Counted from the first letter of the stretch, positions 28,462-39,999 are shown. The stretch: 64,000 bases of DNA from Leguminivora glycinivorella (GCF_023078275.1 NC_062981.1:21320846-21384845), one strand, 5' to 3'. Translations and numbers: made by a program. The notes: a model not told the origin generated them from the sequence alone.

Positions 28462-28600
28462 CGCCGTAGCTTGCGTGGGCGACGGTCGCGCGACGGCGAT
28501 GCGACGCATACGAAATCAAACCTTATCGATGTGGAAGTAGACGATGCGATGAGACGCGACGGCGACGGTCGCGCGACCGTCGCCCACGCAAGACACGGCG
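28462..28600. mobile_element. GC-rich TIR MITE with TTA target duplication (copy 2)
   Basis: 139 bp, flanked by TTA at 28459-28461 and 28601-28603. Nearly identical to 8622-8770 without its 11-bp duplication. Palindromic arms of about 35 bp. Confidence 0.85.
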
Positions 28601-28603
28601 TTA

Positions 28604-29354
28604 ACGGTTACAGAATGGCAGTTACTTCTGCAGCGTTATTTGACCCGCTACTTTTGGTGCTGACACTGCAGACTGTACAAAAACAACCCATTTCTCGCCT
28701 CTCGGAAGCTCGCACTTGACTGGAGTTGTTTGCGATGATCTATTCACGCTTTTCCACGCAATGACATGTTGAAACATAGTATAGAGTAAGACAAGTAACC
28801 TTTCTCTTGCCAGCAAGTAACATTCAAGGCTCTTTTTTTTCGCTTAGCGGATATAACCTGTAACAAAAAGATTTATTACAGTAAGTAAATACGTTTCTAT
28901 ATTTTCCAAGGTTCTTCAACTGTTTCTTCTCACTGGCACACCTCGGACACAGGCGATCAAATATATGAAAGAAGCACGTTCCTATCACACATTCTAAGCT
29001 CGTGTAGGTGAACGCGTACCATGCTTGTATGAGTGAGATATGACAGGTCGACTGTTCGCGTTTTTGACAGGCGGTAACTGTGAGGTAACCGAGAGGGGGT
29101 GGGCGGCACTTTCAGCGGGGAGCGGAAGTGGCCATACTGTACGATATTACTGTTTATTATACTGTGTCACTGGTTACCATTATGACGTTCTTCTGCCCAT
29201 TTTTTATACCATCTGTCACGTTATGTCAAGGAAGTGCAAAAACATATGTGATATATTTCACAACAGCGACAATTATTGTCGGTCGACAGCTTCGCCGGTT
29301 GCTTGTTCAACAAGGAAATATTGACGCTGAGTAACAGTGTTACTTATCAACCCA
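28604..29354. other. No recognisable feature
   Basis: No supported gene. The overlapping frames at 29040-29334 show no domain. Confidence 0.4.
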
Positions 29355-29477
29355 GGTAGGCAATTATGGTCACGCGATAAATGATAAAATAGCAGGCCGT
29401 CCCTATCGCAGTATTTGTAAGTGCGATAGGGACGGCCCGATGTTTTATCATCTATCGCGCGACCATGATTGCCCTGC
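29355..29477. mobile_element. Palindromic MITE
   Basis: 'GGCAATTATGGTCACGCGAT' is mirrored by 'ATCGCGCGACCATGATTGCC', and 'GGCCGTCCCTATCGCA' by 'TGCGATAGGGACGGCC'; loop near 29416. Confidence 0.8.
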
Positions 29478-30837
29478 AGAAATAGGCACGGAATTGTCAG
29501 TGCGTTAATGTCACTGTGGTGAAATAGTCCACATGATTTGTTCTATACGAGTTCAACTTGAAGAAATGATCATGGTGATAAATATCTTTCAAATGAGCCA
29601 TCAGTCCTACTTCGAATAATACTTAGAACTAAATAAAAAGCTATGTTTCTTCTAAAATTTCGTTTTGAATGTCTAAATTCTTTTGTACCTATAGGCTAAC
29701 AAATGCCGCTGACTGAACTTCACACCTTTATATAGCTTCCTATTGTCACCATCCCTTTTGCAGCCCGCGCTAAAATTTAAAGATGTAGTACTTTATTTTT
29801 TCTGTCCATCTACTCTGTCGGTACCCGCCTGATTCTGACACATCGTGCAATTTATTTTACATATCCCTACGACACGGACAGAAGACCTATTATCGCTCGG
29901 CTTAACTTTTACATAAATCCAGAAAAAATGTATCATTTCAGAACTTATGACAATCGCAGAAGAGTTGTTTTTCTTTGGCGGGAAGTTTTTATTTGTACGG
30001 TGGACTTTAAGACTTTGTGGAAAGGTTATTTTTTATATGATTTAGTGTGTTTTTTGGTTGTTTGATGGAAATGTTTGCGTATCTTATACTGTTTATTTAT
30101 GCCATTTATGCAGGTTAAGGCTGGAGGCTTGTGGGATCACTTGTTCGTGGAATAAGAATCCGTATTTCCATATTGAAAATAATTACAATGATAGAAAGCA
30201 TTATGCAGTCATTTGGAAGATATGAGAATATGAATGAATGGATTTATTTGTTAATAGTGGGTTTAAATTTCCTTAAAATAAAACTAATTACAATAATAGA
30301 GGTACTTCTTCGGTTCTCCACATTGCACCTAATGCAGACTGGCGTACAAATTTGTTTTTATTAACCTAACTTCATGCATAGATCAGTTGTGGAACTTAGT
30401 AGGTACTTATGTTGATTAATTTTAAAAACCTCTTGATAATCACCACAATTTTTATCATTCATCGTAAGTCCTAAGTCACTTTTGGGAGTAATCCGGCAGT
30501 TTTCGGCATTCGAAACTATCCGAACACAATTTACTATTTAAGAAATTTTAAATTTCATAATTTTTTTAAATAAATTGCAAATATTACTAGAAGTGTTAAG
30601 TATTTTTAAAATCTTACACTCTTATCTTTTTGCTTAAATAAACCTTATTCTAGGCAAAATCTAATTATACTAAAACATTTTTACTTAGACATCTTTAATT
30701 CAATAATTTCAATAATTTTTATTTCGGAAAAAATCCATAGTGTTAGTGTACATTCCCTTAAACCTATGTTAGTTACATTTACATATTATTTATTACATCT
30801 AAAAAAAAAACTAAAACTATAATAAATTATACACTTG
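29478..30837. other. Longest stretch without any recognised feature
   Basis: About 1.36 kb, AT-rich, with no repeat family, long frame or inverted repeat that I can support. Confidence 0.45.
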
Positions 30838-30985
30838 GCCTCTGGATTCCATATGTACACCATCCCAGTGTCTCCAGATAGCACAAGCAGGCGATTCCAA
30901 CACTAGGCGCACAAGGCTGTTGGAGCTGTCTCGCACGCGACGCATCAGGGAGGCAGTTCTTTTGCGTATTATAGCACCGAAACTG
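30838..30985 (-). pseudogene. LINE ORF2 C-terminal fragment
   Basis: The minus strand reads 'DSFGAIIRKRTASLMRRVRD' and then 'SSNSLVRLVLESPACAIWR'. This aligns in style with 'NKVASLLSRLRNSHNSILNL' near the end of the LINE at 37170-37946, so it is the corresponding C-terminal region of a related element. 5'-truncated. Confidence 0.7.
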
Positions 30986-31525
30986 TCAGTGCATTAGACA
31001 CATTACATTAGACATTTATTAATATGGATTAAACTCAAGGAATAATAACCATTTTTCACTAAAAGCTAATGTTGAAAATAAATCTTTTGAACCTTAATAT
31101 TAAATTTACAATGTCGACTTTTCCTTGGCTATCTTTATACATACATTTATTTTCATTTGGAGTGCTTTTGCCCGGCCAGCTGATTTATAGGACTAATTGT
31201 GATTGGGGGTCGCGGGTTCGATTCTTGGATATGTATTTATATCAATCATAATCGTTTGGACAGTTTGGGCAAAAAGTAAAATCGGGTTTTGATGATTGTG
31301 TAGTCGTGAATTGTATAAAATTATGCATAAATGAATAATATCAGTTTAGTATTTCCTGTCACGAGACACTGGTATTTATGACCTTAGGAAGGCGTATGTG
31401 AAGCCAAAGCCAACACGTAGAGCCTCTTTGAATACTTTTAGGTAATATAGTGGCAGCACCCGCTATCACCAGGGTGGGTACAATAAACAACAGAAACCGC
31501 AGAAAAAATAAACAAATTCATTCAC
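30986..31525. other. No recognisable feature
   Basis: 'GGGGGTCGCGGGTTCGATTC' near 31206 resembles a box B but has no supporting tRNA-like structure. Confidence 0.4.
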
Positions 31526-31542
31526 ATTTGTTACTAAAAGAC

Positions 31543-31871
31543 ATCAACATCCTCCTTGCGTTATCCCGGCATTTTCCACGGCTCATGGGAGCCTGGGATC
31601 CGCTTTGACAACTAATCCCAAGATTTGGCGTAGGCACTAGTTTTACGAAAGCAACTGCCATTTGACCATTTTGACCTTCCAACCCGAAGGGTAACTAGGC
31701 CTTATTGGGATTAGTCCGGTTTCCTCACGATGTTTTCCTTCACCGAAAAACGACTGGCAAATATCAAATGACATTTCGCACGTCCCAAAAAACTCATTGG
31801 TACGAGCCGGGGATCGAACCCACGACCTCCGAGTTGAGCACGCTCTTACCGCTAGGCCACCAGCGCTTCCG
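31543..31871 (-). mobile_element. tRNA-derived SINE (family S1), complete, 17-bp TSD
   Basis: Flanked by perfect 'ATTTGTTACTAAAAGAC' at 31526-31542 and 31872-31888. The tRNA head is partly altered ('GGTTCGATCCC'-like box B region). Longest perfect SINE duplication in the window, so likely a young insertion. Confidence 0.9.
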
Positions 31872-31963
31872 ATTTGTTACTAAAAGACGAAAACGTAAAA
31901 AAAACATCTATTCCTAACTTTTACCTAGGACTTTCTTTTCATTATTAGATTTAGTTGATAAAA

Positions 31964-32136
31964 AAAAATATTGGGGACACCTTACACACACACGCCGAGT
32001 TACACACAAACTATGCAAAGCTTGTACTATGGGTGCTAAGCGACGATATACAATGCCCTTACCGGGATTCGAACCCAGGACCGCAGCTTAGCGGGCAGGG
32101 TCACTACCGAGTACCGACTGAACCAGACCGGTTACA
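31964..32136 (-). mobile_element. SINE S2, internally deleted
   Basis: 'AATATTGGGGACACCTTACA', 'AGCTTGTACTATGGGTGC', 'ATGCCCTTACCGGGATTCG', then a degenerate head 'CAGACCGGTTAC'. The GAGCAC/AGTCATGG middle is missing relative to 58763-59015. Confidence 0.75.
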
Positions 32137-32379
32137 GTTGCTACTTCACTTACGTTATTTTTATTTCAGTATATTCCTTCGACTAATTAAATTGTTTTTT
32201 GTTCCAGGTAATTTTTTCCACAATAATGAAAACCTTCGCGACTGTCGCAAGGTAACAACGATAAATGCTTTACAAAGGTAATAAAATCAAAACAGGGCGG
32301 CTGGCAAGATTGATGGCAACAAATCGTAATGGCTCTGACTGTCTTAGTGTAAGGACACGCCTTGCGGCTAGCGGGCATA

Positions 32380-32628
32380 CACTGAGAGAAAATACAACCA
32401 GTTTTCATGTTCGTTCAACAAGTTTTTTGGTTAAAATAGCGCCTACGTGCTCTTTGGTTCAAACAACAAGCTACTTGTCATTTGAACCGGCAATATATTT
32501 GAATCAACAAGTCGATTTTATAAAAACAACCTGACACATATTGTTTTAAACATACGTTTGGCTGATTCAAACGGATAAACCGCAACAAGTCGAACTTGTT
32601 AAATTCACAATGCAAATTTCTCTCAGTG
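32380..32628 (+). mobile_element. 249-bp TIR MITE with TA target (copy 1)
   Basis: TIR 'CACTGAGAGAAA' / 'TTTCTCTCAGTG', with TA on both sides. Two further copies (34595-34843, 49838-50083) are inverted relative to this one. TA flanks fit Tc1/mariner-type mobilisation, an inference. Confidence 0.9.
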
Positions 32629-32630
32629 TA

Positions 32631-33051
32631 CCTCCTAAGAATTGGCAACGTAATATAAGTCACGCTTAAAAACATAAAATGAAGAAGGTCCGGTGTATAA
32701 TGTCATGTGTGATAACAACAATAACTAAGATATAAAGGTTCTGCTGTAGATAACTTGCGGGCAAGCGTGGTCGCGTGATATGGCGCTTCTCGCATTTTCT
32801 GTAAGGGCCAAAAGGACGCAACGACGCGGTGGGCTACACCCAAGTGTATCACACTAGCGTTCTAGGCCCGCGGAACATTTTAAATCTTCAGAAGTTTATT
32901 TCTGGTTACTCCTACCATATCGAAGCTACAGAATCATACAGCAAGTTAAATATGTTTCTTTATGTTTTATCTGTGATTACTTGGTGATTACATCACCGTA
33001 TGCACGGGTTCTACAGAAGGATAACGCTAGCTTCACAGCAATCACAGCTAT
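32631..33051. other. No recognisable feature
   Basis: Nothing recognised. Confidence 0.4.
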
Positions 33052-33378
33052 TTGGGCCATTTTATATTCAAAGTTCTCCACCCCACTTTTTTTTTGGATT
33101 TGGAATTTTTTATGTGGTTTCCACTAAGAATCGCAAGCTCTTTCCATTCTAATATGAGAAAAAAGTTTCCCAAGGTTTTTTTTCCATTCCGTTACCATTT
33201 TATCATACATTTTGTATGGCGGTAACACAATGGAAGGTTCGAAAAAATGTATGGAAATCTTGGGACATTTTTTTTCTCCTATCAGGATCGAAAGACCTCG
33301 CGATTCTGAGTATTAATTGCGTAAAAAATACCCATGTTACAAAAAAGTGGGGTGGACAACTTTGAAAAAAATGGCCCA
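33052..33378. mobile_element. Long-hairpin MITE, family H2 (copy 1)
   Basis: Ends 'GGGCCATTTT' / 'AAATGGCCC', inner arms 'CCACCCCACTTTTTT' / 'AAAAGTGGGGTGG' and 'CCATTCCGTTACCATTTT' / 'GGCGGTAACACAATGG'. A second copy is at 44993-45320. Confidence 0.75.
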
Positions 33379-33929
33379 TTTGTGGTGTCTATATTTTATT
33401 TTATAGTATCTTTCTGTCTATACATTGTGTGCATTTATATGATTTATCCAGGGGGGTGTTGTTTCAGTTTTTTTGATTTCTCGTGGAAACTCACAAACTT
33501 TCACAACGGCGAGTTTAAACCGCTACTCCTTACAGCTCCTCGTATTCCTAACTCCATCCTTACCAAAGTGGGGGTGTTCGCCCTTAAAATTAGATATTAA
33601 TTTAAAACTCCCCTTAAAGGGGGCATAAAACAAGATTATGCAATGCCTTGATGGATGTAATGCAATCTCGGGACAACATTTTAAGCACTTTATGAGACTT
33701 TGAGGCACGTTATTTGGAACTTCTACTGCCTTGGGACGAGGGGGTATATCCTGATTTAACAATGTTAAATCAACTTGTCGGCAGTTACCAGCAGCGCGTG
33801 AACCATGAATTGGAAGCTCCAGTCAAGCAAGACACTATTGTTAAGTTCTGCTAATCCGCGGCTGAGATGGGCTGGTCATCTTGAAAGCCAGATATGAGGG
33901 CTCTTAAAATTATGACCAGGTGCCTTACT
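33379..33929. other. No recognisable feature
   Basis: Nothing recognised beyond weak T-rich stretches. Confidence 0.4.
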
Positions 33930-34330
33930 GGCCTTAACGTCTATTTCAGACGATTTATGGTGCAATGTCCGAGAGACTTCGCTTTTGATGACTAAAGAGA
34001 CCTATACGAGAGCGACACATTTTGCCACACAGCTGACAAGGGAAGCTTGCAACAGATTGCGACGTTTTGCTATGGTGTCTTCTTTCCCTTTTGTCAGCAA
34101 GTGTCGCAAACCAGGTCTCATCGACGAACTTGCGACCAGGTGCACACCGCAACAAAAAAGGCTAAACCTCGGAAAAGGTGGCTTGACTGTGTGGAAGAGG
34201 ACCTTAGGAGAATAAGGAGATATACCAACTAGAGGAGGGTTGCCAGAGATCGCGGAACTGGCGGAAGATAGTGGAGGAGGCCAAGACCCACAAAGGGTTG
34301 TATCGCCATCGGAAGTAAGAAGTAAGGTTA
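33930..34330 (+). pseudogene. LINE C-terminal remnant
   Basis: In one frame 'PRKRWLDCVEEDLRRIRRY' is followed by a stop, then in a second frame 'RVARDRGTWRKIVEEAKTHK' and 'GLYRH'. This 'RW.D.V..D' plus 'ARDR..WR..VEEAKTHKG' pattern is a common LINE ORF2 terminus. At least one frameshift or stop separates the pieces. Confidence 0.7.
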
Positions 34331-34401
34331 CTGTTTGTAAGTTTCAAGTCGCTAGTTTTACGACAGCGACATATTGAATATTTATTTGTTATAAACTAGC
34401 T

Positions 34402-34572
34402 ACTGCCCGCGGCTTCGCTCGCGTTAGAAAGAGACAAAAAGTAGCCTATGTCACTCTTCATCCCCTCAACTAACTTCACTTAAAAAATCACGTCAATTCG
34501 TCGCTCCGTTTTGCCGTGAAAGACGGACAAACAAACAGACACACACACTTTCCCATTTATAATATTAGTACT
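34402..34572 (+). repeat. Family D repeat
   Basis: 'CTGCCCGCGGCTTCGCTCGC' to 'CCCATTTATAATATTAGTA'. A reverse copy sits 460 bp away at 35035-35213. Confidence 0.85.
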
Positions 34573-34594
34573 TATGGATATTATGATGTTTTTA

Positions 34595-34843
34595 CACTGA
34601 GAGAAATTTGCATTGTGAATTTAACAAGTTCGACTTGTTGCGGTTTATCCGTTTGAATCAGCCAAACGTATGTTTAAAACAATATGTGTCAGGTTGTTTT
34701 TATAAAATCGACTTGTTGATTCAAATATATTGCCGATTCAAATGACAAGTACCTTGTTGTTTGAACCAAAGAGCACGTAGGCGCTATTTCAACCAAAAAA
34801 CTTGTTGAACGAACATGAAAACTGGTTGTATTTTCTCTCAGTG
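34595..34843 (-). mobile_element. 249-bp TIR MITE with TA target (copy 2)
   Basis: Same ends as copy 1 in reverse, TA at 34593-34594 and 34844-34845. It differs from copy 1 at only a few positions. Confidence 0.9.
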
Positions 34844-35034
34844 TACCCAAAACCTGTCGGTGGTTATTCAAACTTTGGTCAGTAATTTAATTATACTGAA
34901 GTCGTTCTTATCACATTATGAAACTTAGCAACGAATACCTGATAAAGATCAAAGATTGCTCAAAACAAAGGAAAACGCGAAGGGATGGGGTTCTCTTGTC
35001 CCAGTGCCACATAAGGGGCATTTAAATCCATATT

Positions 35035-35213
35035 TCCATATTTATATTATAAATGGGAAAGTGTGTGTGTCTGTTTGTTTGTCCGTTTTTCACGGCAAAA
35101 CGGAGCGACGAATTGACGTGATTTTTTAAGTGGATTATGGTTGAAGAGATGGAAAGTGACATAGGCTACTTTTTGTCTCTTTCTAACGCGAGCGAAGCAG
35201 GCAAAAGCTAGTG
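35035..35213 (-). repeat. Family D repeat (reverse)
   Basis: From 'TATTTATATTATAAATGGG' to 'GCGAGCGAAGCAGGCAAAAG'. Confidence 0.8.
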
Positions 35214-35315
35214 AATAATTTAATAATCTGTCTTAATCAATAATCACCGTTTATTTATACTGGATATAGTACACAATTTCCAAATACACCAGTCAATACC
35301 TTATACCCGTAGGGT

Positions 35316-35612
35316 TAGCACATGATTGCCGCGAGAGTATGTCGCCGCGAGATAGACTACCCGTCCTTATGTCATTAATATGGTTAGAAGAAGACGTGTT
35401 GTCTATCTCGCGGCGACATACTCCCGCGGCACACATAGGGGTATTTCACTAAAAAAGCTGGCCATTAGTCGATGTAAATAAGCAAAAATAAAAATAAATT
35501 AAAACAGCATATTTGGATTGACACAATAAAACTACTATAGAAATGTATATAAATAATTTTGGCCAGCTTTTTTAGTGAAATACCCCTATGTGCGGCAATC
35601 ATGCTAGGCCTA
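35316..35612. mobile_element. Hairpin MITE with a second MITE nested inside
   Basis: Outer element: 'GCGAGATAGACTAC' / 'GTCTATCTCGC' arms with 'AGTATGTCGCCGCG' / 'CGCGGCGACATACT'. The related copy at 62755-62895 lacks the inner insertion and gives the empty site 'CTCGCGGCCATCATGTGC'. Confidence 0.8.
35432..35592. mobile_element. Inner palindromic MITE with CGGCA duplication
   Basis: 161 bp. TIR 'CACATAGGGGTATTTCAC' with 'TAAAAAAGCTGGCCA', mirrored at the right end. CGGCA at 35427-35431 and 35593-35597 flanks it. Confidence 0.8.
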
Positions 35613-35660
35613 CTGGTGAAACATTATATTATCATCCTATAAAAACAGTATCCTATAATG

Positions 35661-35911
35661 AGCATTTCTTTTTTTTTTGCCAATAATTTTTTTTTTATAT
35701 TATTAGGGAATTTTAGGTCAATTGTACTCAGAATCACGAGTACTTTCAATCTCACTGGGAGACAAAAAGTGTCCCATACAACATGTACGGAAAATGGTAA
35801 CAAAATAAGAAAAAATCGTATGGGACAATTTTTTTAACTACTAGGGTAGAAATAGCATATTTTTTTCAAAAATATCAAACTTCATAAAAGTGGCAAAAAA
35901 AAGAAATGCTC
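35661..35911. mobile_element. Long-hairpin MITE, family H1 (copy 2)
   Basis: Ends 'GAGCATTTCTTTTTTTT' / 'AAAAAAAGAAATGCTC'. Shares 'GTCAATTGTACTCAGAATCA' and 'GTATGGGACAATTTTTTTAA' (reverse sense) with 6423-6655. Confidence 0.7.
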
Positions 35912-36250
35912 TAATAATGTAATCACCAACCGCCATGAGGTACCTTTTACCGTGGAAAGTCACACATACAGTTGAATAAAAAATGAAAATGTTAACACAT
36001 TTTCCACAAAAGGACCCACACTCAGCAACCCTTATCGAGCCCGTCTAAACATCTGTGCCAAACGAAACATATTGACACAAATGTCCGGCGTTTGTCAATA
36101 ACTCCCCTTGATCAAATTGAGAACAATGACCCCGTGTTTGAGGAAAGAACGCAGTAATTTTACAGTAAAATGGTGCGACATTATACAGAATAGGCAAAAT
36201 GGAGAAAATATATCAAAATTAGAAGAAATCTGATATAGTCTAGTCTATTT
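35912..36250. other. No recognisable feature
   Basis: Nothing recognised. Confidence 0.4.
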
Positions 36251-36485
36251 TTAACCCCCGTCGCAAAAACGACGGGGTGTTATAAGTTTGACGTGTCTGT
36301 CTGTGTGTGTGTCTGTTTGTGGCATTGTAGCTCCCGAAAGGATGAACCGATTTCGATATAGTTTTTTTTTTGTTTGAAAGCTGAGTTAGTCGGGAGTATT
36401 CTTAGCCATGTTTTATGAAAATCGGTCCACTATGTCGCGGTCGGGGTTTTTTTCAACATTTTAATTTTGTGGTTAGGTTATTGAA
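36251..36485 (+). mobile_element. (GTCY)n-type MITE, family B2
   Basis: 'TTTAACCCCCGTCGCAAAAAC', short GTCTGTGTGT tract, 'GATGAACCGATTTCGATATA', end 'TTTAATTTTGTGGTTAGGTT'. Confidence 0.8.
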
Positions 36486-36737
36486 GGAAATAATAAGGGA
36501 ACAAGGTTCAATCCAACTAAGACTAGATCTTCCTTTTTAAAGATTTCATTTGATACAGTAGCATTTTTAGTCTGCAAAGTTTAAAATGTACCTCTAAATA
36601 TTGACAATAAAACTTTTTTTTTTGCGAAACCATTTTTATTTTGGTCACATGTACGCTCCTTATATGTTGTAATAGATGTCAAATCAACCTAACATCAGAC
36701 ATCATCAAAGGTTTTATTAACTCTTTATACGGAACTC

Positions 36738-36840
36738 TCTGTGTGGTGACGGGTTAAGAATTTCACCACCCCCTTTCTTCCCGTGGGTGTCGTAGAAGGC
36801 GACTATGGGATATGTATGTATATATGTATGTTATACGGAA
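36738..36840 (-). repeat. Family C fragment
   Basis: 'GTGACGGGTTAAGAATTTCA', 'CTTTCTTCCCGTGGGTGTCG', then a GTAT-rich end. Confidence 0.7.
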
Positions 36841-37014
36841 GAGGTCCAAACTATTTCCTGAAATTGAAATTGAAATTTAAATTTGTTTCAGGTCTATCGA
36901 CCCATATTTTTTCAAAAAAGTTAATAATACATTTAGCTTAAAACTAGGTTATTTATTATAGACTAGGCACATACAATTATACACTAGATTACAATAGATT
37001 AATTAAAACAATAG

Positions 37015-37046
<32 letters not shown>

Positions 37047-37051
<5 letters not shown>

Positions 37052-37080
37052 TTATCTGATGTATACATCAGATAAAAATT
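37047..37080. repeat. 34-bp perfect palindrome at the LINE 3' end
   Basis: Two 16-base arms 'AATTTTTATCTGATGT' and 'ACATCAGATAAAAATT' around a central AT, directly beside the poly(A)/poly-T tract. It would fold as a hairpin at the very end of the LINE RNA. Confidence 0.9.
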
Positions 37081-37169
37081 TTAAAAAATTAAAACATTTC
37101 GATTCATATAAAATTTTAAAAATAAAATTAGAAACAATTAACAGTCACATTAGCATTGTATATTTTCAT

Positions 37170-38230
37170 TTATTTGATATACTGCCAAACAGGCTTGACT
37201 TGCCCGATCCAATAGTTTTGAATTGGACAGTCAAACCTGCCTGCAATCAAGTTCAGAATGCTGTTGTGGCTATTTCTTAAACGACTCAACAGAGATGCCA
37301 CTTTATTCCGCATGATTGCATAGAAGTCATTCGTTTGGTTTTCAGCAAACATTCTTGATGCGCTGCACCATCGGGGTAGCCCCAACAGCACTCTGAAAGC
37401 ATTATTATATTGCACTCTTAGAGCATTATAAGCTCGTTTCGTATACTTGACCCACAGGCCGCTAGAGTAGAATGACTGGCTGTAGGCTTTAAATAACGTA
37501 ATTTTTACCTCTTTTGAGCACCTCGCGAACCTGCGGGCCAGCATATTACTCCTCACTGATAACGCTCTACGCTCTCTTTCGATGTCTTGGTCATCACATA
37601 GATCCTCAGTAAGAATGTGACCAAGATACTTAAAGCTCCGCACAACCTGCAGCACAACTCCGCCAAGAGCGACGGGAGGTATAAAATATGGCTTAATTTT
37701 ACCCGCTTTAAAGACCATCACCTCGCTCTTGGAGGAGTTATACAACAAGCCATGAGATTGCGCATAGCTCTCGCACTTGCTCACCAGCTGCCTCAGAGCC
37801 CCTATAGACGGACTCAGCAACACCATGTCATCGGCATAGCTCACATTATTTACACATACACCCTCAATATGGCATCCTGCATGCATGCCGCTGAGTCCAC
37901 CTATCAGTTCGTTCATATACCAGTTAAAAAGAGTTGGAGATGTCAAACCACCTTGCCGAACTCCACATTCAAGCCGGAATTCCCCGGATAGAGACCCCGC
38001 CCATTTAACCTGATTGGCTTGGTTATTGTACCAATATTTTAAAATATTAATACAATTTGTATTTACACCCGCCTCCTCTAGCTTATTCCATAAAACAGTG
38101 TAGTTAACCCGGTCAAAAGCTTTTGACAGGTCGAGGAAGCAGGCATAAATAGGTGTTCTTCTAGCTGTACCCGACAGTATGCTTCAAACACATAATGGGC
38201 TAATGGCACTTTCAGTAGATAGGCTGCTCT
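37170..38230 (-). pseudogene. LINE reverse transcriptase, C-terminal half
   Basis: The uninterrupted frame covers about 37170-37946 and stays open upstream to near 38165. It contains 'YACFLDLSKAFDRVNYTV' (motif A), 'GVRQGGLTSPTLFNWYMN' (motif B), 'VSYADDMVLLSPS' with the catalytic YADD, 'SKSEVMVFKAG' and 'FKYLGHILTEDL'. The C-terminus 'SLLSRLRNSHNSILNLI' precedes the stop at 37170. Just upstream, near 38165-38215, stops and frame changes break it from the N-terminal part ('CLKHTV' and 'TARRTPI' lie in different frames). The catalytic residues are intact but the reading frame is not. Confidence 0.85.
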
Positions 38231-38279
38231 GAAGCCAAACTGGGCGTCATGAAAATTTAGTTGCCTGATAAGTATGGTA

Positions 38280-39878
38280 TTAAGTATTAAGCAATTTAAG
38301 CATACTGTCGAGTACCTTAGCTGTTGTAGTTGCCAGAGAAATTGGGCGGTAATTGCTCTTGTCCGACAAGTCACCATTTTTGTTTTTAACTATGGGAATG
38401 ACAATAGTTTTCATTAAGGCAGAAGGTAAATATGAGTGCCCCATACACAAGTTAAGGAGCATGGCGAGCACCCTAGGCAAGTGAGCACCAGCATACTTAA
38501 AATGCTCTATACTCAAGCCGTCGTGTCCCGGCGACTTTCCTCTCTGCATTTTACGTATCACGGTATCAATGTCCGTACTTGAGAAGCGTAAGTCACTTGA
38601 GCCTCCGACGGCCCGCGCATTTGGCTTTCCCGGCACCCTGAGCGGTACATCTTGTAAGAGAGATTTTACCGAGAAATGTTCCCGAAATACTTCAGCAATC
38701 TCTCTTGGAACACTTTTTTCATCTACGCTCACAGGCAAGCTTGGTCTAACATTCAACTTCTTTGTGGTTTTCCAAAAGTCACTAAATTTTTTGTTATTGT
38801 GTGCCAAAGCAAGTTTATCCATTTTCAGTTGGTCCTGTCGGTCCTGGCACCACTTTAATTTAGATTTAAATTCTCTTCTACTATTATTCATCATGTCAAA
38901 TATCTTACCACTGCGAGGTCTACCTGCATTTTCCCAAATTTGGAAGTTCAACCTAGCTTCCCTGTGAGGCTCCGCCACATACTTGTTCCACCCTGCAATG
39001 TACTTACCCTTATTTCTTTTTTTTTTTTTTAAGACATGCGTATTTTTTGACGCTTCCGTAAGGATAAATACAATGCGATCATATAGGTCATCTAAGATGC
39101 CACGGTGTTCATGGTTACTGCAATGGCCGTTGCCACATTCGCGTAGTTCCGGTGGAAAGTCAATCAGTTTTAAATGGGTATGGCACAGATTCCTATATTC
39201 CTCTATTTGATCGCAAGAACGTTCACCCCACAGCACCGGGTTCACCGTGGCACTACTTGGTAACTCACACACTCGTTTTAGCACACTGAAGTCACATTCT
39301 ACGATCATAGGGAAGTGGTCAGACCAAAAAACATCGTACATGACCCGGATGCTATGAATCGAAACCCATGCACTGTCAGTCACCACACAGTGGTCTAACC
39401 ATCTTCTACAACCATGACTATCGCTCACATAGGTGTATGTATCAGACGTTTGACCTAATTTTTCTACATCCGCACAGCGCCATTTCTGGTCTGCACAGAA
39501 ATTCACCAATTCATGGAAAAAGGGTTCGTTTGGGTGAGAATTAAAGTCTCCTAGCATAAATACAGCTTGCACATCCGCGTTGTCCAAGACAATAGATGAT
39601 AAAGCCCCCATACATTCAGTAAATATTGGTTTATTTTCTGTACAATCCGTAGGCATATACACATTACATACTATAAAAAATTTACCCATCGACTCGACCT
39701 TGATAGCGGTTATCCTATTATTATCACATTCTATTATAGAAATAGATTGAAAGGCTTGTTTTCGCCACAGAATACCTACACCCCCGTACGGCCGACCTCT
39801 AAGAATGCCTGCCGACAGGTCCATTGCAGATTTGCCAGTCCAACCGAAATTACTGTCTATTGTACCCAGGATATTCAA
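38280..39878 (-). pseudogene. LINE ORF2: APE endonuclease and RT N-terminal half
   Basis: A 532-residue open stretch. The endonuclease shows 'GRPYGGVGILWRKQ' near 29, 'VCNVYMPTD' near 72, 'MLGDFNSHPNEP' near 108, 'RRWLDHCVVT' near 160 and 'WSDHFPMI' near 184, the usual APE catalytic order with N, D and H residues. The RT begins with 'MQRGKSPGHDGLSIEHFK' near 446 and 'SNYRPISLATTTAKVLDS' near 510, then a stop at 38280 caused by a frameshift ('QFGFR' continues in another frame). It would nick target DNA and start reverse transcription if intact. The frame is open above 39878 too, so the Met used here is not the native start. Confidence 0.88.
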
Positions 39879-39999
39879 GTCAAAATTACAGAGCCATGTT
39901 TCCTGTAAAAGAATTATATCTGCCTCCTTACATAAGTAGCTATACCTTCCAAAGACCTAATACTTCCAATTGACCTTTTTAGTGACTTATAATTAATTA

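Larger units (their letters stand above)
37018..39975 (-). mobile_element. LINE (non-LTR retrotransposon), 5'-truncated, frameshifted
   Basis: Minus-strand element with APE endonuclease and reverse transcriptase, a short 3' UTR, a 34-bp perfect palindrome (37047-37080) and a poly(A) tail (poly-T at 37018-37046). No first open frame or 5' UTR is present. The endonuclease start 'EADIILLQETWL' begins just upstream of 39878, so truncation is at about 39975. The RT sequence resembles CR1-group LINEs; I do not assign a clade. Confidence 0.9.
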
